DNA from: Tragulus kanchil
Lineage: Eukaryota > Chordata > Mammalia > Artiodactyla > Tragulidae
Reading direction: 5' to 3'
DNA length: 64,000 nt
NCBI GenBank assembly: GCA_022376925.1
Contig: JAIOJX010000031.1
Location: forward strand, 137,596,854-137,660,853
The position numbers and the translations under genes are program-made. The notes beneath the pieces were generated by a model. It saw only the letters and a list, made by a program, of their open reading frames with translations. It had not been told where the DNA came from and did not search any database. Positions 10,529 through 21,830 of this stretch are shown piece after piece. Each line of letters begins with the position of its first letter. Position 1 is the first letter of the stretch.

Positions 10529-11476
10529 CTATAAAACACAGAGAATGCCATATCTGTGCTGATGATCTATAAAATTGTACTGCATCCTCTATATTGATGA
10601 CCCCCTTCTCTTGCATTTATCAGCTGGCTTTATTTTTATGGCAGAAAAGAAAGCGCAAAACAACAATCATTTCAATATTGCGAACAGGCACCAGGGAGAG
10701 ACCAAGGAGGAGGCAGACATTAATAATTTAAAATCACAGTGTGATTCATAGAACCTCGTAGACACCTTGCCAAAAGAGTACAAATGATGCTCAGATGGCT
10801 TCAGGGGAACACAAACAACTGTAAGTGGCTTTCAGAGTCCCTATTTCCATGGATGAAACAGATATGGGATGGGAGTTTTCTGGTCATCAAGGAAAGGATT
10901 TGACTTATCTAGCATTTTGAGTCAAAGTGGCTTTGGGAGAGGCTCACTCTGGTACCAGGTCCTGGGAAAAAAGACCCCTCTGGGCTGCAGAGATGACCGC
11001 GCTTGTCTACTGGCCCCGCTACAGCTCTAACAGGACAAGGCCCCATCTTGCAGGTGGTTCATTCCGTGCCATGCCCCCTCCCCTTCCCAGAGCTTATCTG
11101 CTTCAATAAGCAAATGAGGCTGCAGTAGAATCCTCCTCTGCCCTGGAGTCAGATGGCCTTGGGGTCAAGTCTCCATCCTGCCACTCATGCCCTATTACCT
11201 TAAGTCTTAATTGCTGCATCTCTAAAAGTGGGGGTGAGGGTACCCACCTCCGAAAGCTGTCATCAGGAGCAACTGAGATCCTGCATGTATGGTTCTTGAC
11301 TTCATGTGGCCATGGCAGTGGCCTCATAAACGCTATCTGTGGTTGTTTTTAATAAGGAGTGATAAGAATTGGCATGCATGGTGCCAGAAAACAACTGGCC
11401 AAATTTCAACCTAGGCCAGGTATTTGGGGCACTGGTGTTGGCCAATGGACCCATTCTGGACAGCCCGGAGACCTAC

Positions 11477-11555
11477 TGTGTCTCTCATGAAAGTCCTCTC
11501 CAGAACCTGCCAGAGCATCTCATTGCTGTGACTCTCAAAGGGATCCAAGTTGTAC
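11477..11555 (-). CDS. ABCC12: ABCC12 exon: NBD2 between Q-loop and signature, copy 1
   Basis: The exon has 79 nt: one base completing an Arg codon and 26 codons, YNLDPFESHSNEMLWQVLER followed by TFMRDT. The acceptor is TGTAG and the donor GTAGGT. 'R-NLDPF' is the conserved stretch after the Q-loop in ABCC NBD2. It joins the split Arg (AG|G) at the end of exon 13631-13790. Repeated at 12546-12624. Confidence 0.92.
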
Positions 11556-12545
11556 CTACAGGGAACGAAAGAAGAGGAAGCTGAATTTCTGAGGATGAGA
11601 GGATGGGAGGACATGTCTTCCATGGCACAAGGGTGAGAGTGGAGGTGGTAAGTGATGAGGCCATGGCAACAAGAGCAGTGCTTAGCCCAGGATAGTGGTC
11701 TATGAAACATCAGCCTCAGGCTTAGACTCCATGGACCCATGGACCCATGACTGTGGGATGGAGCAGAGACTACCAAGGCAGGCACACCACCACATGAGTC
11801 ACCAGGGAGACACCTATGGTCCTTCTGGTGGCAGCACAGGGGACCTGACCTTATACAGATTCTTGGCAGGGAGAGAGGAAGCAAACTGTTTCACCTGTCC
11901 CTGCATTCATTCTGCCTTGAGAGGAAGGAGCTTCATCCTCAGCTCCAGGACCTTGCATGAAAGTTTTAGTCACTTGGTCTTTGCGCCATGGACTGTAGCC
12001 CATAAGGCTCCTCAGTCCATGGAATTCTTGGCACTCACTCTGGTACCAGGTCTTGGGCTGCAGAGATGACCGCTTGTCTACTGGCCGCTACAGCTCTAAC
12101 AGGACAAGGCCCCATCTTGCAGGTGGTTCATTCCGTGCCATGCCCCCTCCCCTTCCCAGAGCTTATCTGCTTCAATAAGCAAATGAGGCTGCAGTAGAAT
12201 CCTCCTCTGCCCTGGAGTCAGATGGCCTTGGGGTCAAGTCTCCATCCTGCCACTCATGCCCTATTACCTTAAGTCTTAATTGCTGCATCTCTAAAAGTGG
12301 GGGTGAGGGTACCCACCTCCGAAAGCTGTCATCAGGAGCAACTGAGATCCTGCATGTATGGTTCTTGACTTCATGTGGCCATGGCAGTGGCCTCATAAAC
12401 GCTATCTGTGGTTGTTTTTAATAAGGAGTGATAAGAATTGGCATGCATGGTGCCAGAAAACAACTGGCCAAATTTCAACCTAGGCCAGGTATTTGGGGCA
12501 CTGGTGTTGGCCAATGGACCCATTCTGGACAGCCCGGAGACCTAC

Positions 12546-12624
12546 TGTGTCTCTCATGAAAGTCCTCTCCAGAACCTGCCAGAGCATCTCATTGCTGTGA
12601 CTCTCAAAGGGATCCAAGTTGTAC
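12546..12624 (-). CDS. ABCC12: ABCC12 exon: NBD2 NLDPF exon, duplicate copy 2
   Basis: Same sequence, frame and splice sites as 11477-11555, offset 1069 bases, in the second unit of the 10943-13101 duplication. Confidence 0.87.
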
Positions 12625-13029
12625 CTACAGGGAACGAAAGAAGAGGAAGCTGAATTTCTGAGGATGAGAGGATGGGAGGACATGTCTTCCATGGCACAAG
12701 GGTGAGAGTGGAGGTGGTAAGTGATGAGGCCATGGCAACAAGAGCAGTGCTTAGCCCAGGATAGTGGTCTATGAAACATCAGCCTCAGGCTTAGACTCCA
12801 TGGACCCATGGACCCATGACTGTGGGATGGAGCAGAGACTACCAAGGCAGGCACACCACCACATGAGTCACCAGGGAGACACCTATGGTCCTTCTGGTGG
12901 CAGCACAGGGGACCTGACCTTATACAGATTCTTGGCAGGGAGAGAGGAAGCAAACTGTTTCACCTGTCCCTGCATTCATTCTGCCTTGAGAGGAAGGAGC
13001 TTCATCCTCAGCTCCAGGACCTTGCATGA

Positions 13030-13226
13030 AAGTTTTAGTCACTTGGTCTTTGCGACGCCATGGACTGTAGCCCATAAGGCTCCTCAGTCCATGGAATTCT
13101 TCAGGAAAGAATACTGGAGTGGGTTGTCATTCCCTTCTCCAGGGGATCTTCTTGACCCAGGGATTGAACCCAAGTCTCCCGTATTGCAGGCAGATTCTTT
13201 ACCATCTGAGAAACCAGGGAAGTCTC
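13030..13226 (-). mobile_element. Bov-tA SINE
   Basis: Minus-strand Bov-tA with the tRNA-like head at 13150-13226 (acttccctggtttctcagat) and body to 13030. The start of the element is also present at 11965-12029, where duplication 5 breaks off inside it. Confidence 0.8.
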
Positions 13227-13629
13227 TCTGTTCACTTCTTAGTGGGAATGAATTGACATACTTCCCAAAGGATGACTACATATGTGGAATAACCATTTAT
13301 TGAATGGTGTACACTGGGGTAGTGCAGGGAGTGACTACTGCTAAACCTGATAGGAGGCTGAGACAGGCATAAATCAAATCCTAGAGTCAGCTGGGATGTC
13401 TGCTCACCCTGTACATAGCATCTTGCTTATTTATAGTGGAGTTTATAAAACACAGGTCACATTCAGGGTCTTGATCCTCAGCTCCCTTAAAGCCTGTGAG
13501 CAGCCCAGGACATGACTTCCCTCAGCTAGGGCATCCCCTGGCCAGCCATGGCATGGTCATTTCTCAAAGCTTCTGTTGCTCTGATATCACTATCCAAAAA
13601 TATGGATGCACAGAGATCAAAAACAGCTA

Positions 13630-13863
<234 letters not shown>

Positions 13864-14241
13864 TCAAGGGACTTTTTAATGCAATGACAACGGCTCAATG
13901 CGGATGCGTGTGCAGACAGAGGCCCCACTCGGCAGAGGCGAATGGCTGCCCCAGCACCGTTATGCCACCTATCCCTGCAGGGCTGTTAGTGAATGACTCA
14001 TCCTCGGGGCCTCGTCTCACCAGAATGGCTCCCATTTAATTAATTCAAAGCCTGATGTGCGTTTACTCCCAACTCCACACACACCCATTCAACCTGAAAT
14101 CCCAATTTACCGTGAAGCCATTTCAGGGAGAAAACAGACAATCCGTCACACATTCACATCACCCTCTGTTGTGATGTGAGTAGCACACCCAGTGGAAATG
14201 CAAAGAAAACAACCTGCCGACACCATCAGGCTTGTCCTCAC

Positions 14242-14431
14242 CAGAACCTGTTCTTCCGACGATCCCAACTGTCTGCCCACTTTGGATGTTCAAGTTCAGC
14301 CCTTTGAGAACAAGGGGAGTGTCGTCTCTATATCTCATCTGATAGTCTCTGAATGTTATCTCCCCGTGGCTGGGCCAGTCGTGGGGACAGGTCTCCACTT
14401 TGAAGGGGCGAGTGCTTTCAGGAACACAGGT
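14242..14431 (-). CDS. ABCC12: ABCC12 exon: start of NBD2, A-loop and first half of Walker A
   Basis: 190 nt between a TTTTCAG acceptor and a GTGAGG donor. The translation runs TCVPESTRPFKVETCPHDWP, then SHGEITFRDYQMRYRDDTPL and on to VGIVGRTGSG. 'GEI.F..Y.MRYR...PLVL' is the A-loop region that opens an ABCC NBD2, with the aromatic Tyr that stacks on adenine. The last base is the first of the P-loop Gly codon completed in exon 13631-13790. Single copy. Confidence 0.93.
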
Positions 14432-15623
14432 CTGAAAAGCAGAAAAACATATGGTAGGTTACTAGTCCTTTGCTTTTCCATTCACTTCACTCATTCATTC
14501 ATGTATTCATTCACATACTTCTAGGTACTGGGATTCGTGGTGGTGAACTAGACCAATAAGGCCACTGCAGTGCAGAAACTCTCTCTGCAGTGGGAAATTC
14601 AGATTAAAACATGAAACGAAATGAGAAATGAAGACAATTACATAGAGTATTGTCATAGAGTACAGAATCGATCTAGTGGAAGGAGTAGAAGGAGTGAATG
14701 TAACTTAGTGTTGAGGAAGGCATCCATGAGAATGTGCCGTTCAAGCTGAGACCTGGCATGCTGAGATGATACCAGCTATGGGAAGAGTCATTGCACGCAG
14801 AGATTGATAGCTGGTGCAAAGGCCCTGAGGTCAGCACATGCTTGAGGCCTTTGAGGGATAGAAAGAAATATTGTATGGCTAGGGCTGGTGAATAGAGAGG
14901 TGGATAACTAGAAGGACCATACTGGTACATGTGAGCCTGGGCACGTGTCAGCGTGTGACCTTGAAGCTGTGTGCCCATCCAGACCAAGTCTTGAGATTTG
15001 CAAAATTCAATCAGACACAATTTCATTATCGCAAGAGTCACTGTAGGGTTAGAAGTGGGAAGAAGAAAATAGCTCAGGATGTCAAGTTCAGAGTTACATG
15101 GAAAAGGAATTAAAGTTTCGTAAGAGCCCACAAAATGCAAAGTCTAATTAAGCAGTGAAGCAACCAGACTGCATTACAAGGCTAACCCCTCCTCTGACTT
15201 ACAAAGTCCCTGTTAGCCAGGAGAAATAGGGCTCCCATGATCCCTATTAGGGTGGCTGACCAGCTCAAATAGTCAGTCAATAGGCAACCACGATTAGCTG
15301 AGAAAATAATACTATTCCTAGAAAGTGAGTATTTATAATCCCTAGAAGATTTAGAATTAGTAATCATAGTATTTAAGAGAAGCATAATTATAATGGCAAT
15401 ATTTTTAGTTTATGGAATCTGCATATTTGGTGCTTTAAGTATTCATAATGTTAATAATATTCAGGCTTGTGATTCTAAATTAAAATGTATAATTGAATAA
15501 CTTATTTTAACATGGTTTTAGGCTTAAAAACTTACTGTTTATATACAGCATTGGGATTGTTATGAGAACTTAAAGCTCACCATATTTATAAGTTTAATTT
15601 ATTAGATTTATATAACCTCGGGA
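14432..15623. other. ABCC12 intron sequence
   Basis: The intron contains an old repeat-like stretch near 14700-14900 ('caaaggccctgaggtcagca'), family not resolved, and an AT-rich part at 15380-15620. No exon was recognised. Confidence 0.5.
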
Positions 15624-16135
15624 AGGTTTGTCTGTTGAATCAGATTATCGAGGTACTTAAAAAGGAAATGGAATGCATTAAATTTTAAAATGCCGTTTAA
15701 AATGTTTTAACATGTTTAATTAAGTTTGCAAATGGGGCCAAATGCTGTTCAAAGGCCCCTAAAAGTGATTTCTTGAATTGATGAGACTGCTTTTCAAAGA
15801 ACAGCAGGATTTGCAAGGGGAACATGGTAGGTTGTAAAGAAGAGTTAAACTAGTTTTATCAATTTACAATTTTAGTCAATCAAATATTAATTTTTTAGAA
15901 ACTAAAGTAATCTACTAAATTCTCTTTTCTGGTACAGAAATGGTCCTTGAGGAAATATTTTTCAAAAATGTCTCCCTATATCAAGGATTTAAACTGTATC
16001 ATCAATATGGATTTTAAGAAAAGGAGTTGTGGTCTGATGTCAGTTTCAAAAAGATCCCTTTACACATGTGAAAAAAGAGCAAATGCCTAAGTTCTGCCAG
16101 CATTCACTGGCTCCTCCCCGGCCCTGATTTCTTAC

Positions 16136-16225
16136 TGAAATGTATTCCCGGAGCAGCTCCACTGAGGTGAACTTGGCCTGGGTCTCCGTCCCCATTCGCA
16201 CGCACACTTGGAGCAGCCCGCTCAG
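16136..16225 (-). CDS. ABCC12: ABCC12 exon: end of TMD2, copy 1
   Basis: Thirty codons, LSGLLQVCVRMGTETQAKFT then SVELLREYIS, between a CCATAG acceptor and a GTAAGA donor. This is the end of the last membrane helix of TMD2 and the amphipathic run (ETQ.KFTSVERL-like) leading into NBD2. Phase 0 at both ends. Repeated at 17229-17318. Confidence 0.91.
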
Positions 16226-17228
16226 CTATGGAAGGGGAACAAGCAGCCACCGTCAGAGCCCTTGCTGCCTTCAGGGGGGCCCTGTGAGTCACCTCCCACC
16301 TCACTCAGACCACACCAGAAGTAGGCCTGGACTCCCAGCCAAGGGCCCAGATGTAAAGAGGCTCCTGTTGGGGTGTTTTGCTTTAAACACTTCCTTTGTA
16401 TTTAGCAACAAATGGTAATTACTTCCTCCCTGACACTCCAGATGGTCAGAGTCATCCCTCCACAGCACCACTCTGGCACAAGCCTCTCGGCTGGAAATGG
16501 GGGAGACTGCTGTGAGCCAGAATCCTCCAGGGGCCTCTGCACCTACCCTTGCAGCCCCTGTGGGGTCCTGACTCTCAGTGCCCTCCCTGATTACCCCACC
16601 TGCAGCCTGAAAGCATCTGAACCCCAATCATCACAGACAGCAGAAGAGGAAGAGAACCATCAAGCCCATCTACCTGCAGACAGGAGAGACTCTAGGCTTA
16701 GACCATGGCCTAGGCCCAAGGTTTGTCTGTTGAATCAGATTATCGAGGTACTTAAAAGGAAATGGAATGCATTAAATTTTAAAATGCCGTTTAAAATGTT
16801 TTAACATGTTTAATTAAGTTTGCAAATGGGGCCAAATGCTGTTCAAAGGCCCTAAAAGTGATTTCTTGAATTGATGAGACTGCTTTTCAAAGAACAGCAG
16901 GATTTGCAAGGGGAACATGGTAGGTTGTAAAGAAGAGTTAAACTAGTTTTATCAATTTACAATTTTAGTCAATCAAATATTAATTTTTTAGAAACTAAAG
17001 TAATCTACTAAATTCTCTTTTCTGGTACAGAAATGGTCCTTGAGGAAATATTTTTCAAAAATGTCTCCCTATATCAAGGATTTAAACTGTATCATCAATA
17101 TGGATTTTAAGAAAAGGAGTTGTGGTCTGATGTCAGTTTCAAAAAGATCCCTTTACACATGTGAAAAAAGAGCAAATGCCTAAGTTCTGCCAGCATTCAC
17201 TGGCTCCTCCCCGGCCCTGATTTCTTAC

Positions 17229-17318
17229 TGAAATGTATTCCCGGAGCAGCTCCACTGAGGTGAACTTGGCCTGGGTCTCCGTCCCCATTCGCACGCACAC
17301 TTGGAGCAGCCCGCTCAG
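17229..17318 (-). CDS. ABCC12: ABCC12 exon: end of TMD2, duplicate copy 2
   Basis: Identical to 16136-16225 at an offset of 1093 bases, with both splice sites retained. Confidence 0.86.
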
Positions 17319-17869
17319 CTATGGAAGGGGAACAAGCAGCCACCGTCAGAGCCCTTGCTGCCTTCAGGGGGGCCCTGTGAGTCACCTCCCACCTCACTCA
17401 GACCACACCAGAAGTAGGCCTGGACTCCCAGCCAAGGGCCCAGATGTAAAGAGGCTCCTGTTGGGGTGTTTTGCTTTAAACACTTCCTTTGTATTTAGCA
17501 ACAAATGGTAATTACTTCCTCCCTGACACTCCAGATGGTCAGAGTCATCCCTCCACAGCACCACTCTGGCACAAGCCTCTCGGCTGGAAATGGGGGAGAC
17601 TGCTGTGAGCCAGAATCCTCCAGGGGCCTCTGCACCTACCCCTTGCAGCCCCCTGTGGGGTCCTGACTCTCAGTGCCCTCCCTGATTACCCCACCTGCAG
17701 CCTGAAAGCATCTGAACCCCAATCATCACAGACAGCAGAAGAGGAAGAGAACCATCAAGCCCATCTACCTGCGTCAGACAGGAGAGACTCTAGGCTTAGA
17801 CCATGGCCTCCGAAGGTGACCCACCTTAGGTTGGGATCCCCCAGAAGCCACCGCTCAGGTTTGAGGCAG

Positions 17870-18290
17870 GCAGTGTACTGGGCATTTTGAATGGTGGTCT
17901 CCCCATGGATATTCCACACATAAATCCTCATGAATGCTATCTCAATGGAAAAGGGTCTTTGCAGGTGTAATTAAGGGGCGTGAGATCAACCTGGGTCCCT
18001 TGGTCAAGTTCCCCAATTTACCAAGTGTCTGTTTGAGAGACAGAGGAGGCACAGATGCAGGGTTAGAGACTGGAGTGATGCAGCTATAAGTCCAGGTGCC
18101 AGCAGCCACCAGATGCTCAGAAGGACAAGCAACAGATTCTCCCCTAGAGCCTTCCAGAGAAACATGGCCCTACCAAGACCTTGTCTCTAGGCTTCTGACC
18201 TCCAGAACTGCAAGGGAATAGACTTCTCTCGCTCTAAGCCACTGATTGATGGTGATTTGTTATAGCACGCCTAGGAAACAACTCCAGGAG
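17870..18290. repeat. ancient interspersed repeat, family not resolved
   Basis: The run 'gggtctttgcaggtgtaatt', 'gagactggagtgatgcagct', 'gcttctgacctccagaactg' and 'gtgatttgttatagcacgcc' is the reverse orientation of the family at 7450-7925. Confidence 0.5.
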
Positions 18291-19860
18291 GTAGATGCAT
18301 AAAGTCTCAGTAGGAGCTGGGAGAAGTGAAGTAAGAGGAGGAGCCCAGAGAGGCTTCACTGTGGGCAACTGAAGCTCCACCCACTGGGGGTCCTGGGAGT
18401 CCACACAGACACACCTGAGTCATCCTGGGGATGCTGGGCTCCATCCCCACTCACTCCTTGCAACCCTGCTGAGAGGATGGCCTGCATCTGCAGCCCACCT
18501 TGGCCTTGAATGGAGCATGGTGGGAGGCCAGTTGCCCTGCCCTGGAAGGGGGACAACCAATAGCACCTGTCTTCTTGGTTGCATGGTGGACTTGTGGACT
18601 GGAAGCAAGACCATGTCTTCCACATTGGGTAAGCAGTGACTGGGGGCTGGTTTCCCAGGGATGAACATGATAGACAAGACCCTTGTGCTCATGGGGCTTG
18701 TATTCTAGTGGGCCAGCAAGACGAGACACAGGCCATTTCAAGGAACCCTAAGAAAGTCTGTTTTACGGGATGATGTGAAAGCAGGGCTGGGGTTGGCTGG
18801 AGGTAGGTGGTTAAGAAAATCATATGCACTGAGGTGTTTATGATAAGAAGTCTGCCGGCAAATTCTAGGTAGCAGAAGGTGGTCTTAATGGGGAAGAGGC
18901 AGTGTGGCACGAGTGGGCAGCTGACATGGTGTTGGTCCAAACCCTCCAAGAGCTCATCTCAGTGGGCCCCTCTTGCTGCCTCCCAGCTTCACACATGCCA
19001 ATGGCTTCCCATTTCTCTTAAAGCAGTGACTCTCAAACCAGCAGTGACTCTTACCCACTTGAAACATTTGGCAATGTCGTGGCTCTTTAGGTTGTCATGA
19101 CCTTGCAGGTAGAGATAAGGGAGACTGCTGACATCCTGCACCACTCAGAACAGCCCCTCCCAAAAGGATGATCTGGCCCAAATGTCAACAGAGCTGCAGG
19201 GGATAAGTCTTTTCTTAGAAGACAGGCCACACCCCTGACCATAGCAGACTGAGCCCTGCTCACTCCTCAGAGGGTATTTCCACCTCCCTGTTTAAGCCAC
19301 AAGAGCTCCACCATTTCCCCCCGCCTTCCCTGGCCCCTCAGCCTGACGCATTCTTCCCTCCCTCTTCCTTGGCTCTTGTCTTTATCAAGTTCAGGAATCA
19401 GCCTGCAAGTCACCTCCCGCCAGAGGCCTCCCCTGACTCTACAGGATCTCATGCTGCTTCCCCACTGACAGCCAATTACCCTGCTTCATTATCTTCATAA
19501 CAGCTCAACAGTTTCTGAAGTCTTCTTATTTATTCACTCGCACACTTATTTATCCCATTTCACTTTATCTCCCTGTACATTCCACTAGAATGTAAGCTCA
19601 TGTGTGCACAGACTTGTCCAGCTTGCTTATGACTGACCCACAGCAACTGGCATGGCTCCAGCTTCCAGTAGGTGCTCAGGGGACATCTGGTGAGTGCGTG
19701 AATGAACCCTGCTCTTGAGAAAGGCATGTCTATATTTGGTTAAATGTAAGGGTATCAGCAAATGAACTTACTTACAAGAGAAAGTCTGAATTTCACAATA
19801 AGGAGCTCATGATCTGAGTCACAGTCAGTTTATTGCAAACTTCAGACTTAAGCTGAAGAA
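18291..19860. other. ABCC12 intron sequence
   Basis: Unique-looking intron DNA. No exon with ABCC similarity and no clear repeat was recognised by eye. Confidence 0.5.
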
Positions 19861-20314
19861 AATAAGGAAAACCCTAGGCCATTCATGTATGACCTAAATC
19901 GAATCTTTGATGATTACACAGTGGAAGAGGTAAATAGATTCAAGGGATTAAATCTGAAAGACAGAGTGCCTGAAGAAATATGGACAGAGGTTTATAACAC
20001 TGTACAGGAGGGAGTGATCAAAACCATCCCCAATAAAAAGAAATGCAAAAAGAGAAAATGGTTGTCTGAGGAGGCCTTACAAATAGCTGAGAAAAGAAGA
20101 GAAGTGAAAGGCAAAGGAGAAAAAAGAGATACCCACCTGAATGCAGAGTTCCAGGGAACAGCAAGGAGAGACAAGAAAGCATTCATAAGTGAACAATGCA
20201 AAGAAACAGAAAAAAAAATACAGAATGGGAAAGACTAGAGATCTCTTCAGGAAAATTAGAGATACCAACGGAACATTTCTTGCAAAGACGGCCACTGTAA
20301 AGGACAATGGTATG
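19861..20314 (+). mobile_element. BovB LINE relic, 5' part
   Basis: Plus-strand reading gives RTE-type ORF2 sequence (RIFDDYTVEEVNRFKGLNLK, WLSEEALQIAEKRREVKGKG) from the region before the reverse transcriptase core. It is a 5'-truncated, inactive fragment. The element continues at 20587 after a SINE inserted in it. Confidence 0.85.
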
Positions 20315-20574
20315 GGACTTCCCTGGTGGTCCAGTGGGTAAGGACACCTCCTTGCAGTGCAATGGGTGCCGGTTTGATCCCTGGCCTGGGAAGATCCCAC
20401 ATGCCATAGAGTGGCTGGATCGATGTGTGCAACTACCGAGCCGGAGCTCTGAAGCGCATGCGCCCAGAGCCGGTGCTCTGCAGTGACAGAGGCCGCTGTG
20501 ATGGGAGGTCCACACAGGCTAAAGAGCAAAAGATAAATAAATGAAAGATCAATAGAAGTGGCAAAAAAAGAAAA
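20315..20574 (+). mobile_element. tRNA-derived SINE (CHR-like) inserted in BovB
   Basis: Starts 'ggacttccctggtggtccag', has a degenerate B-box (ggtttgatccctgg) and ends in an A-rich tail. The flanking direct repeat GACAATGGTATG (20303-20314 and 20575-20586) is the target-site duplication, made from BovB sequence, so this SINE is younger than the BovB copy. Confidence 0.88.
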
Positions 20575-20586
20575 GACAATGGTATG

Positions 20587-21830
20587 AACCTAACAGAAAT
20601 AGAAGATATTAAGAAAAGGTGGCAAGAATGCATAGAACTATACAAAAAAGATATTAATGAACCTGATAACTACAGGATTGTGATCACTCATCTATAGCCA
20701 CACATCCTAGAGTGTGAAGTCAAATGAGCTTTAGGTAGCATCACTATGAACAAAGCTAGTGGAGGCAATGGAATTCCACCTGAGCTATTTCAAATCCTAA
20801 AGATGATGCTCTGAAAGTGCTACACTCAATATGCCAGCAAATTAGGGAAACTCAGCAGTGGCCACAGCACCAGAAAAGGTCAGTTTTCATTCCAGTCCCA
20901 AACAAAGGCCATGCCAAAGAATACCCAAACTACTGCACAATGGCACTCATTCCACATGCTAGCAAGGCCACACTTAAAATCCTCCAAGCTAGCCTTCACA
21001 GTATGGAAGTTGGAATCTAGATTTCCAGGAGAAATGGCAATAACCACAGATATACAGATGACACCATGCCTATGGTAGAAGTTTAAGAGGAGCTAAAGAC
21101 CCTCTTGGTGAAGGTGAAAGAGGAGAGTAAAAAAGGTGGCTTCAAACTCAACATTCAAAAAATGAAGATCCTGGCATCCAGTCCCATTACTTCATGGCAA
21201 ATAGATGGGAAAACAATGGAAACAGTGACAGACTTTATTTCCTTGGGCTCCAAAATCACTGCAGACGGTGACTGCAGCCATGAAATTAAAGATGCTTCCT
21301 CCTTCAAAAAAAGCTATGACAAACCTAGACAGTGTTTTCAAAATCAGAGACATAACTTCGCCAACAAAATTCCATATAGTCAAAGCTATGGTTTTTCCAG
21401 TAGTCATTTATGGATGTGAGAGTTGGACCATAAAAAAGACTGAGTGCCAAAGAATTGATGCTTTCAACCTGTGGTGTTGGAGAAGGCTCTTGAGAGTCCC
21501 TTACACAACAATGAGATCAAATCAGTCAATTCTAAAGGAAATCAATGCTGAATATTCATTGAAAGGACTGCTACTGAAGCTGAAGCTCCAATGTTTTGGA
21601 CACCTGATGCGAAAATACAACTCATTGGAAAAGACCCAGGTGCTGGGGAAAATAGCAGGCAGAAGGAGAAGGGGACAGCAGAAGATGAGATGGTTGGATG
21701 GCATCACCGACTCAATGGGTGTGAGTTTGAGCAAACTCCAGGAGATAGTGAAGGAAAAGGGAAGCCTGGCACACTGCAGTCCATGGGACTGCAAAGAGTC
21801 AGACACAACTGAGCAACTGAAATGACAACC
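20587..21830 (+). mobile_element. BovB LINE relic, 3' part
   Basis: Continues the BovB ORF2 with stops and frameshifts: NKGHAKEYPNYCTMALIPHA (RT domain), then NIQKMKILASSPITSWQIDG and ESWTIKKTECQRIDAFNLWC. It ends near 21830 after RMRWLDGITDSM-like and KESDTTEQL sequence. It has no intact ORF. The 3' end borders duplication 7. Confidence 0.85.

Larger units (their letters stand above)
9019..11270. repeat. tandem duplication 4 (9019-10131 / 10157-11270)
   Basis: Direct repeat at an offset of 1138 bases, carrying the NBD2 signature exon, with 25 extra bases at the junction. Its second unit overlaps the first unit of duplication 5. Confidence 0.96.
10943..13101. repeat. tandem duplication 5 (10943-12029 / 12034-13101)
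   Basis: Direct repeat whose offset falls from 1091 to 1069 because the first 60 bases of copy 2 have lost several short stretches. It carries the NLDPF exon and part of a Bov-tA SINE. Confidence 0.95.
15624..17809. repeat. tandem duplication 6 (15624-16711 / 16719-17809)
   Basis: Direct repeat at an offset of 1095 falling to 1093, by losses in A and C runs. It carries the last TMD2 exon. Confidence 0.95.

Noticed and set aside
11411..11884. 157-codon minus-strand frame taken as one exon
   Set aside because: Only 79 bases (11477-11555) inside it match the transporter and are bounded by splice sites. The rest is intron read in frame.
21268..21825. 185-codon frame as a host gene
   Set aside because: It is BovB ORF2 sequence (ESWTIKK, RRLLRVP, NQSILKEI motifs), interrupted elsewhere by stops.
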